From Clostridiales bacterium (GTDB lineage: Bacteria; Bacillota; Clostridia; Saccharofermentanales; Saccharofermentanaceae): a stretch of DNA of 64,000 bases. The translations under genes and the position numbers were made by a program. Location of the stretch: NCBI GenBank assembly GCA_017509245.1, contig JAFWQC010000019.1:62001-126000 (forward strand), in the 5' to 3' direction. Of this stretch, positions 8,495 through 14,904 are shown piece by piece. Positions within the stretch are counted from its first letter, which is position 1; the number at the start of each line of letters is the position of its first letter. Under the pieces are notes generated by a model. That model did no database searches, had not been told where the DNA came from, and worked only from the letters and a program-made list of their open reading frames with translations.

Positions 8495-9391
8495 TCAAGC
8501 CGCTTTCTTTTCTCCCTTTTTCGCGAAAAGTATGACTGCTGCAACCGCCATTACCGGAAGGCATCCGATGAGGGCGAAGCATGTGGGGCCGAGGACCGAG
8601 AGATTGCCGGTTCCGCCTGCAGTAAGGAGCATGACAGGGAGCGTTGCCGCATTCATCGAAGAGTGCATGAGGGAGGGGATCCAGATGCAGTTAGTCTTCT
8701 CGTATAAATAATCGATGAGGACGCCGAATGCGCAGAGTGTGAGGCAGATCATGACGGGACCCAGGACGGGCTTGCCGATGTAATCACCATCATAGAAATA
8801 GTTGCCGAGGATGATCAGGGGCCAGTGCCATACGCCCCAGAGCGCACCGCCAGCGAGTCTTCCAAAGACAGGACCGAGCTTGCTCTTGAGGAAAGGATAC
8901 ATAACGCCTCTCCAGCCTGCTTCTTCGCCGAGGCTAGGAAGGATCTGTGTGATGGGCATGAATGTCAGGGACATAATGATAAATACCGGGAGCAGAGTTG
9001 CGGGTGTTATGCCCAGTTGCTGCATTGCGGAAACGGTCTCTGAAGGGAGCTGCGATGCAAGGCCCTCAAGGCCCGGTCCGAACGCGCTGCGGTTGAAGAG
9101 GAAGAATATTGCTGCTCCGATCCAGCTTAAGATCTGGGGGCCTATCAGAGCCGTTATGAAGTACTTGAACTTGAATTTCGGTTTCCAGCCGAGGCTCTTG
9201 AAGGGAAGTCTTGCAGCCAGGACGCCTATGAGGGGGAGCAGGATCGCGATGACCCTGAACAGGAAAAAGAATAAGATCATATTGTCGTTTTTGTAGGCTA
9301 TGGCTGCGATGCTTATGGGTATCAGTGCCGCAAAAGCGACCGTCATAAATACACCGAACTTTTTGTTCGTTATCTCACTGGTGTTTATCAT
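8495..9391 (-). CDS. CPBP-family intramembrane metalloprotease
   Basis: This 298-residue membrane protein has about eight helices and the CPBP (Abi, CAAX protease and bacteriocin-processing) motifs: EEAGWR at 156-161, WHW at 188-190 (His189) and a third-motif His243 in LMHSSMNA. The two Glu and two His residues are the predicted metal ligands. Family members cleave within the membrane and serve in prenyl-protein processing or bacteriocin immunity; the role here is unknown. AAGGAG precedes the ATG. It lies 50 bp downstream of the XRE regulator in the same direction and is probably co-transcribed with it. Confidence 0.88.
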   Translation of the reverse strand: MINTSEITNKKFGVFMTVAFAALIPISIAAIAYKNDNMILFFFLFRVIAILLPLIGVLAARLPFKSLGWKPKFKFKYFITALIGPQILSWIGAAIFFLFNRSAFGPGLEGLASQLPSETVSAMQQLGITPATLLPVFIIMSLTFMPITQILPSLGEEAGWRGVMYPFLKSKLGPVFGRLAGGALWGVWHWPLIILGNYFYDGDYIGKPVLGPVMICLTLCAFGVLIDYLYEKTNCIWIPSLMHSSMNAATLPVMLLTAGGTGNLSVLGPTCFALIGCLPVMAVAAVILFAKKGEKKAA

Positions 9392-9398
9392 GTTGTTC

Positions 9399-9436
9399 TC
9401 CTTGGGATTACTTGGGGTTACTTGGGGTTACTTGGG
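9399..9436. repeat. 10-bp tandem repeat between the XRE and CPBP genes
   Basis: Three to four head-to-tail copies of TTACTTGGGG (with CTTGGGA variants at both ends) fill the gap just before the CPBP Shine-Dalgarno. Confidence 0.75.
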
Positions 9437-9441
9437 ATGGA

Positions 9442-9957
9442 TCATTTAATGATCTTTTTGATCTTTGAATGCTTCCATTCAGCAAACTTAGAAAAATTCT
9501 TATCGGTTACGAAGATGCCGAGTATCAGCATGCCGAACATTATTCCAAGGCAGATGCCGGAGATAAGGTCGAATGCCGGGGAGATATTTTCGGGTGCGAA
9601 AAACAGGCCGGCAAGGTAGACGATGCCGCATACTGTTGCTGCTCCGAACATCAGCTGGTATCTCTTCATTACTTTCTTCATATGGTCATCAGTATAATCT
9701 GCCGCCATAAGCATTGTTTCTTTAAGCTCTTTGTCCACTTTCTCGTTTTTCCTTTCGCCATTGAATATTTCTCTCATGTCGACGTCATAAAGATCAGCTA
9801 ATTCGACCAGCAATGCGAGGTCGGGAAGATTGCTTCCTGTTTCCCATCTGGAGACAGTTCTTCTTGAGACATTCATCTTATCTGCCAGTTCCTCCTGGGT
9901 AAGGCCTGTCTCCTTGCGGAGTGTCTTAAGGAATTCTCCAATCTTTTGCTGATCCAT
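9442..9957 (-). CDS. XRE-family regulator with membrane-anchored C-terminus
   Basis: In this 171-residue protein, residues 6-60 are a Cro/C1-type helix-turn-helix (TQEELADKMNVSRRTVSRWE). Two hydrophobic helices follow at about 102-121 and 128-150, so it is a DNA-binding protein tethered to the membrane. The ATG at 9957 has AAGGAGG 7 nt upstream. An in-frame GTG at 10035 is rejected because it lacks such a site and the extension overlaps conserved promoter DNA. It is a close relative of the gene at 40239-41360, and the two share an inverted repeat at their promoters. It leads a unit with the CPBP protease. Confidence 0.88.
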   Translation of the reverse strand: MDQQKIGEFLKTLRKETGLTQEELADKMNVSRRTVSRWETGSNLPDLALLVELADLYDVDMREIFNGERKNEKVDKELKETMLMAADYTDDHMKKVMKRYQLMFGAATVCGIVYLAGLFFAPENISPAFDLISGICLGIMFGMLILGIFVTDKNFSKFAEWKHSKIKKIIK

Positions 9958-10050
9958 GTTGTACGCCTCCTTGATCGATGGCTTGAGTTTATGTTTTCCC
10001 CGGCGCGAAAAACAGGACACAAAACGAGCAAACACCCTGTTTGCGGGGAT

Positions 10051-10067
10051 GGGACACGTTATGTCCC
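10051..10067. promoter_or_regulatory. Inverted repeat operator of the XRE gene
   Basis: GGGACA-CGTTA-TGTCCC lies about 13 bp downstream of the leftward -10, where a bound repressor would block transcription. Read leftwards the core is GACATAACGTGTC; the paralogue has GACATACCGTGTC at 40135-40147. Confidence 0.65.
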
Positions 10068-10079
10068 ATGATTTCGTTC

Positions 10080-10085
10080 ATTATA
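10080..10085 (-). promoter_or_regulatory. -10 of the XRE-CPBP unit
   Basis: TATAAT read leftwards, with the operator palindrome immediately downstream. Confidence 0.5.
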
Positions 10086-10126
10086 ACATTGACTGCGCAG
10101 GCATTCTGAACACCACTGAATTATTG

Positions 10127-10135
10127 TGTTAAAAT
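10127..10135 (+). promoter_or_regulatory. Possible extended -10 of the LytTR unit
   Basis: TGTTAAAAT lies 30 bp before the GTG start at 10166. No good -35 is seen. Confidence 0.35.
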
Positions 10136-10165
10136 GCTTATACACTTCAGGGCACGGGGTAACAG

Positions 10166-10603
10166 GTGAAAGTACTTTTTGAGAAAGTTGATTCAAAAGA
10201 AGAGGAACAGGCCGTAATAAAAGCGGTCGAGGTAACCGATGAGATCAGCGGCGCGATAGAGCTTCTTGAAGGCGACGCGAAGAGCTTTGCAGTCTCAAAG
10301 GACGGCAAGGTATACATCATCAAGGCATCCGCGGTCTATTACATTGAATCTGTCGACAAGAAGACCTTTGTCTACACGAAGGCCGGATGCTACGACACCA
10401 AATACAGATTATATGAACTTGAGGTCATGCTCGACGGATACTTTATGAGGTGTTCGAAATCCATGATCGTAAACCTGAAGAAGGTAAGGAACGTTAAGTC
10501 ACAGATGAGCGGCAGGATAGATGCTACGCTTCTTAATGATGAGACCGTCGTTATCTCCAGAGGCTATGTCAAGGAAGTGAAAAGGAGGCTCGGAATAGGA
10601 TGA
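10166..10603 (+). CDS. LytTR DNA-binding domain regulator
   Basis: In this 145-residue transcription factor, residues about 45-142 are a LytTR domain (VYYIESVDKKTFVYT, then FMRCSKSMIVNLKKV). Residues 1-45 are a short N-terminal segment without a receiver domain. The gene begins with GTG at 10166, preceded by GGGG. The stop overlaps the DUF3021 start by 4 bp (ATGA). LytTR-DUF3021 pairs next to an ABC exporter are a common arrangement in Bacillota and usually control that exporter. The membrane partner probably restrains the regulator. Confidence 0.9.
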   Translation: MKVLFEKVDSKEEEQAVIKAVEVTDEISGAIELLEGDAKSFAVSKDGKVYIIKASAVYYIESVDKKTFVYTKAGCYDTKYRLYELEVMLDGYFMRCSKSMIVNLKKVRNVKSQMSGRIDATLLNDETVVISRGYVKEVKRRLGIG

Positions 10604-11040
10604 ACAAATTGAAGTTATGGCTTGAACAGACCATGATGATATCCTTCGCGATCCTCGTGGGAATAATCCTTGAAGGACTTGCATACTGCCTTTTAGGCGG
10701 AGCTCCTCTTGCCTCATTCAGCCTCACGTGGCTCCAGCTCCTGTCCGTGGTGCTCACGGGCGCTCTGTGCTCCATACCCACTCTTATCTGGCTTCAGGAT
10801 AAGGAATATACAAAGAAGCAGTTCCTGGTAAGTATAATACTTCACTGCCTGGGTCTTTATGTTATCGTCAGTCTCTTCGGACTGGTCTTCAAATGGTATA
10901 CACAGATAGACGGCTTTGTCATGATGACTATAATCTTCTTCATGGTCTATGTTTTCGTATGGCTCGTGACGCTGTGGTTCCATAAGCGCGAAGATAACCG
11001 TATCAACGAGGCGCTTGACGAGATAAGGGACGAAGAGTAA
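10600..11040 (+). CDS. DUF3021 membrane protein
   Basis: This 146-residue protein has four predicted membrane helices (about 12-32, 42-62, 76-98 and 104-126) and a charged C-terminal tail. Length, topology and coupling to a LytTR gene match DUF3021. No enzyme motif is visible. The likely role is as membrane-embedded partner of the LytTR protein made from the overlapping gene. Confidence 0.85.
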   Translation: MNKLKLWLEQTMMISFAILVGIILEGLAYCLLGGAPLASFSLTWLQLLSVVLTGALCSIPTLIWLQDKEYTKKQFLVSIILHCLGLYVIVSLFGLVFKWYTQIDGFVMMTIIFFMVYVFVWLVTLWFHKREDNRINEALDEIRDEE

Positions 11041-11041
11041 C

Positions 11042-11088
11042 GATGGGGTCTGACCCTGTCAAATCTGCTTGATGGGGTCTGACCCCGC
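11042..11088. repeat. REP-like repeated palindrome GGGGTCTGACCC
   Basis: Two copies of GATGGGGTCTGACCC occur at 11042-11056 and 11072-11086, the second as the full palindrome GGGGTCTGACCCC. GCAACTTGGTA then occurs twice (11089-11099 and 11108-11118). Sequences of the GGGGTCAGACCCC type are widespread as REP-like elements. Confidence 0.6.
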
Positions 11089-11177
11089 AACTTGGTAAGC
11101 CTTTTATGCAACTTGGTAGAGTTGCTCTTTCGGCATGCCCGGAGATGGTTTATTGTTGCCTCACAGGAGGAAATAAC

Positions 11178-12080
11178 ATGAAAATCATCGAAGTTAAAGA
11201 TCTGACAAAAAAGTACAGGGAGCACCTCGCAGTAGACGGTATCTCCTTTGATGTGGAAGAAGGCGAGATGTTCGCGTTTCTTGGTGAGAACGGAGCAGGC
11301 AAATCAACAACGATCAACATGCTCTGCACGATATTGGGAAAGACTTCCGGAACGGCAATGATCTGCGGCCGTGAATTGGGGAAAGAGGATGATGAGATCA
11401 GGAAAGTAAACGGGATCGTATTCCAGAATTCCGTTCTCGATAAGAAGCTCAGCGTAAAAGACAATCTGCTCACGAGAGGATCCTACTACGGCCTCGACAA
11501 AAGAAAGATAGAGGAAAGACTTAAGCCCTTTGCGGAAAGATTCGAGATGAAGGATATCTGGGACCGCAAATATGAGAAGCTCTCGGGCGGCCAGAGAAGA
11601 AGAGTAGACATCATGAGAGCACTCATAAACAATCCGAAGATACTCTTCCTCGATGAACCGACGACAGGCCTCGATCCCAAATCCAGAAAGCTCGTGTGGG
11701 ACTACATCAATTATCTGAGAAGAGAGCACGGCATGACGATCTTCCTCACCACACACTACATGGAGGAGACAAGGGATGCGGATCACGTCGTGATCCTCGA
11801 TAAGGGCAGGATCATCGCAAAGGGAACACCTGCCGAACTAAAGACAAAGTATGCTCATTCACGCCTTGTCTGGTACACCGCGAAAAGCGCCCGGTCAGAG
11901 GAACTGATCCATAAGATCAGCAGCAATTACATCTACGACGTTGATCACTACAACATAGAGACAGACGACAATCTTACGGAATTTATTTTCGAACACAGAG
12001 ACGAGATCAAAGACTACGAACTGGTTAAGGGAACGATGGATGATGTGTTCTTAAATCTTACAGGAAAGGAACTCGAATAA
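11178..12080 (+). CDS. ABC transporter ATP-binding protein (DrrA-type)
   Basis: This 300-residue ATPase belongs to an ABC-2 exporter. Walker A GENGAGKST is at 36-44, signature LSGGQ at 135-139 and Walker B ILFLDEP at 155-161 with Glu160, followed by the H-loop in TTHYMEE. A C-terminal extension (about 225-300) is typical of the DrrA/CcmA type. The ATG at 11178 has AGGAGG 8 nt upstream; a longer reading from 11106 runs through REP-like DNA and is rejected. It overlaps the permease gene by one base. The substrate is unknown; drugs or lipids are typical. Confidence 0.92.
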   Translation: MKIIEVKDLTKKYREHLAVDGISFDVEEGEMFAFLGENGAGKSTTINMLCTILGKTSGTAMICGRELGKEDDEIRKVNGIVFQNSVLDKKLSVKDNLLTRGSYYGLDKRKIEERLKPFAERFEMKDIWDRKYEKLSGGQRRRVDIMRALINNPKILFLDEPTTGLDPKSRKLVWDYINYLRREHGMTIFLTTHYMEETRDADHVVILDKGRIIAKGTPAELKTKYAHSRLVWYTAKSARSEELIHKISSNYIYDVDHYNIETDDNLTEFIFEHRDEIKDYELVKGTMDDVFLNLTGKELE

Positions 12081-12991
12081 TGAAAGGCTTTATAGGTTTT
12101 ACAAAGAGAAATCTTCTCATATATTTCAAGGATACGCTTGCAGTCATATTCTCGCTGCTTACATCGATCATTGTACTGGTATTGTATCTTCTGTTCCTTA
12201 AAGGAACCTTCATAAGCGCATTTACCGGAACGATGAACGGACTTGAGGATCTCATATCCGGAGCTGATATCGACACGATGGTAAACGGCATTCTCTTATC
12301 AGGCATCTTAGGCTCTGCAATGATCACGATCCCTTATACATGTCTTCAGACTATCGTTAAGGACAGGGAGTCCGGTGTTGACAGCGACATCTGCGCAACA
12401 CCTGTTAAGAGATGGCAGATTATCCTCTCTTACTTCACGGCTTCATGCATCTCCGCGTTCCTCATGACATCAGTCATCCTGACCATCGGACTCGTTGTAC
12501 TCTCTTCAATGGGAAGCCTTTACCTTACTGTTCCGGCGATCCTTTCCGCATACGGCATCGTGCTTTTGGGATCAGTATCTTCAACGGCACTGTTCATGGT
12601 GATAGTACTTCTTTTCAAGTCCTCTTCGACATGCACCGCATTCTTCGGGATCCTGTGCGCCGCATCAGGATTTGTTATCGGAGCATATATCCCGCTGTCA
12701 CAGTTCTCTTCAGGTGTCCGGACATTCTGCAACCTTTTTCCCGCATGCCACATTACATCACTTATAAGAAATGTTCTGCTCAGCGGAGTTGCAGATAACA
12801 TCAACACATCGATCGGAGGCCTTGATAACGGAGCATTCATCTCCGCGGTTAAAGAGACATTCAGTTTCAACGCGCTGACATTCGGAAACACATGCACAGG
12901 CACAGTTTCTGTCATCTACGTTGCAGCCGCAGCACTCTTATGCATTGCCGCAATGACAGTAATCTACAACAAGACGTATAAGAAAAACTGA
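12080..12991 (+). CDS. ABC-2 type transporter permease
   Basis: This 303-residue permease has six predicted helices. A long cytoplasmic loop after helix 2 contains VKDRESGVDSDICATPVKRW, the usual ABC-2 coupling motif. It is translationally coupled to the ATPase (TAATG overlap). Together they form an exporter, with two ATPases and two permeases expected per complex. It ends 2 bp from the stop of the leftward gene on the other strand. Confidence 0.9.
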   Translation: MKGFIGFTKRNLLIYFKDTLAVIFSLLTSIIVLVLYLLFLKGTFISAFTGTMNGLEDLISGADIDTMVNGILLSGILGSAMITIPYTCLQTIVKDRESGVDSDICATPVKRWQIILSYFTASCISAFLMTSVILTIGLVVLSSMGSLYLTVPAILSAYGIVLLGSVSSTALFMVIVLLFKSSSTCTAFFGILCAASGFVIGAYIPLSQFSSGVRTFCNLFPACHITSLIRNVLLSGVADNINTSIGGLDNGAFISAVKETFSFNALTFGNTCTGTVSVIYVAAAALLCIAAMTVIYNKTYKKN

Positions 12992-12993
12992 TC

Positions 12994-13332
12994 TTAAGCT
13001 TTGGAAGCATTGGAGGCAAGCTTTTTCCGGACCAGATGGATGATAAGAAGGATGACGAAGGCGGCGGCAAAGCTCAATACGAGGGTCCGCACAAGGCTCC
13101 CGGGGTGAAATGATATCCAGGTGGAACCTGATACCGGATGCTCTGGGGAAGACATGGGATATGTTCTGTTAAGGAGCATTCCGAAGCCCGACCATCCCAT
13201 CCATTCTCCTCCGGTTATCATGTGCGCGAAAATGAATTCTCCGGAGACATAAAAAGATATTAAATTAGCCGCAGCACCTGCAATCTCGATTGCAAGTGCT
13301 GTGATTATTGATCCGATAAATACTTTACGCAT
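12994..13332 (-). CDS. Hypothetical membrane protein
   Basis: This 112-residue protein has two strong hydrophobic helices, at about 5-28 and 84-104. The stretch between them contains HMITGGEWMGWSGFGM and Pro-rich loops and probably faces outward. I do not recognise a family. The gene lies 19 bp downstream of the PrcB-like lipoprotein gene and reads the same way, so the two are probably one unit. Its stop faces the permease stop with a 2-bp gap and no space for a terminator. Confidence 0.65.
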   Translation of the reverse strand: MRKVFIGSIITALAIEIAGAAANLISFYVSGEFIFAHMITGGEWMGWSGFGMLLNRTYPMSSPEHPVSGSTWISFHPGSLVRTLVLSFAAAFVILLIIHLVRKKLASNASKA

Positions 13333-13351
13333 AGTAACAACCTTTCGAATA

Positions 13352-14275
13352 TCAGAGATCCATATTGAGGAATTCGTCGATGGTATAGATCCTGGAGTAG
13401 TCGCCCGGGAGGTTCATGCATCCGCATGATCCATGGATCTCAGAAGCCTTTACGACCTCTTCTTTTGTGGCAGCATTGCCTCTGTCATCGACCCTTACTT
13501 CCCACTTTGCCGCGCCCCAGGATACCGTCTGCGAAGTCGCATGTACGTATCTGTAACCGTCGCCGTCCTTATATACGTAAGTCTTGTAAACGATCTCTCC
13601 TCCGCCGTCACTGAGAACTGCGATGTAGCCGTCTTCGATCACGTCTTCCTCGTTCCCGAAAATCGGAATTACCACGTCACTCGTCTCAGGTCTGTGATCC
13701 GGGTCATCATCGGAAAGCATTTCGAATTTGTACCCATGATCGTTTACTATTGTGAGGTTTCCGGGCATCCTGCTGAGCTCAATGATGCACTGCGGATATG
13801 TGAAAGCCTGTGTCACGATATCGCCTTCAGAAGGAGACGTCTCGGCTACTTCTATTATGAGGGTATCATCGTCCTCCATCTCGATCCTTGTGACATCGAT
13901 CCCGTAACCGCCGGTGTTCTTCTCGCCGGAGCAGATGATTATGTAGTAATGAATGTCAGGATCACTCACTTTCCTGATATGATATCCCTTATGTCTTTCC
14001 CGGATGCCGAACGGGTCTGTGGCGAGTATCGTGTAGTCAAGACCGGGAAAGCTTCCTGTGGAAGGAACCGCTCCGTCATTTGTACCGTTATCTGCACCGG
14101 CAACAGGATCCGTATCAGATACAACAGGCACCGTGATCGTTGTCGTTGTTTCCCCGGCATCTCCTGATCCGGATGTGATATCAGGCGTGATCTTATCCTT
14201 GCAGCCTGCGAAAATGCCCGCGATAAGCGCGAAAGCCATTGTTAAGCATAATGTTTCTTTTATCCCCTTATTCAT
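13352..14275 (-). CDS. PrcB-like lipoprotein
   Basis: This 307-residue exported protein has the lipobox IFAGC (Cys25), followed by a low-complexity Thr/Asp/Gly-rich linker to about residue 75. The region around GGYGIDVTRIE, a long beta stretch and TYPQCIIEL matches the C-terminal PrcB domain known from a spirochaete protease complex. The rest of the C-terminal half is not recognised. GGAGG precedes the ATG. It is the promoter-proximal gene of a two-gene leftward unit. The domain call is from remembered motif pattern, so function is tentative. Confidence 0.65.
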   Translation of the reverse strand: MNKGIKETLCLTMAFALIAGIFAGCKDKITPDITSGSGDAGETTTTITVPVVSDTDPVAGADNGTNDGAVPSTGSFPGLDYTILATDPFGIRERHKGYHIRKVSDPDIHYYIIICSGEKNTGGYGIDVTRIEMEDDDTLIIEVAETSPSEGDIVTQAFTYPQCIIELSRMPGNLTIVNDHGYKFEMLSDDDPDHRPETSDVVIPIFGNEEDVIEDGYIAVLSDGGGEIVYKTYVYKDGDGYRYVHATSQTVSWGAAKWEVRVDDRGNAATKEEVVKASEIHGSCGCMNLPGDYSRIYTIDEFLNMDL

Positions 14276-14602
14276 TGCGAGGACCTCCTTTGAACGTCTT
14301 CACCATATATACAGATTAAGAATGAAATTTGTTGCACTAATGAGGCTGCCAATGTGGCACTGCCGCACCGGTTGCCGCATTATTTATTGTTAAACGATAA
14401 TTAATGCTGCAGTTATGAGGCACTGCCGCATCGGTTGCCTCATTATTTGCAAAAGCAAGCTTCTGTCCCCTCTCACACATGATCCGAAGAAATATTTTTT
14501 ATAAACTTCGAAAACAGTTCTTCTTGATGCATAATGATAAAGATCCCTCAGCATGAGGTATTACCCGTGAAGAGTAACAAAGGATAAGACAGGAGACATA
14601 TC
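14276..14602. other. Divergent intergenic region with a 30-bp direct repeat
   Basis: GGCACTGCCGCA-[C/T]-CGGTTGCC-[G/T]-CATTATTT occurs twice, at 14355-14384 and 14419-14448, with two mismatches and 64 bp between copies. The first copy is preceded by AATGAGGCTGCC and the second by GTTATGA. I see no gene. The position, between the divergent PrcB-like and tautomerase genes, suits a regulator-binding site or a small mobile repeat. Confidence 0.6.
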
Positions 14603-14830
14603 ATGCCACACGTAGAAATAAAGTGTTTTCCCGGAAGGACCGAAGAACAGAAGATAAAATGCGCTGAAGAAGTAACGAAGGCCATTACAGAGACGATGGG
14701 CTGCGCTGCTTCGAGCGTATCGGTTGCCATAAACGAGATCAGCCGGGACGACTGGAAGGAGCAGGTCTGGGATAAAGAGATTGCTCCGAAGGAAGCCGAA
14801 TTATATAAAAAGCCGGGTTATACCTGCTGA
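14603..14830 (+). CDS. 4-oxalocrotonate tautomerase family protein
   Basis: This 75-residue tautomerase-fold protein keeps Pro2 after the initiator Met, the catalytic base of the family, and its usual beta-alpha-beta length (MPHVEIKCFPGRTEEQK). Such proteins form oligomers and catalyse keto-enol shifts of 2-oxo acids; the natural substrate here is not evident. CAGGAGACATATC precedes the ATG. It is a single gene converging on the transglutaminase operon. Confidence 0.88.
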   Translation: MPHVEIKCFPGRTEEQKIKCAEEVTKAITETMGCAASSVSVAINEISRDDWKEQVWDKEIAPKEAELYKKPGYTC

Positions 14831-14904
14831 GCAGTTTCCGGCCCAACGGTTCATTTTGCAAACGTTAATACAGGATAAAGTCACAAGCGGTATGCGCGGG
14901 TGAT

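Noticed and set aside
9958..10035. Longer N-terminus of the XRE protein starting with GTG at 10035
   Set aside because: The ATG at 9957 has a strong ribosome site, and the conserved upstream block matches promoter DNA of the paralogue rather than protein.
13433..14167. 244-codon rightward gene opposite the PrcB-like lipoprotein
   Set aside because: It is an antisense shadow of a gene with a lipobox and a good ribosome site; its own product has no recognisable domain.
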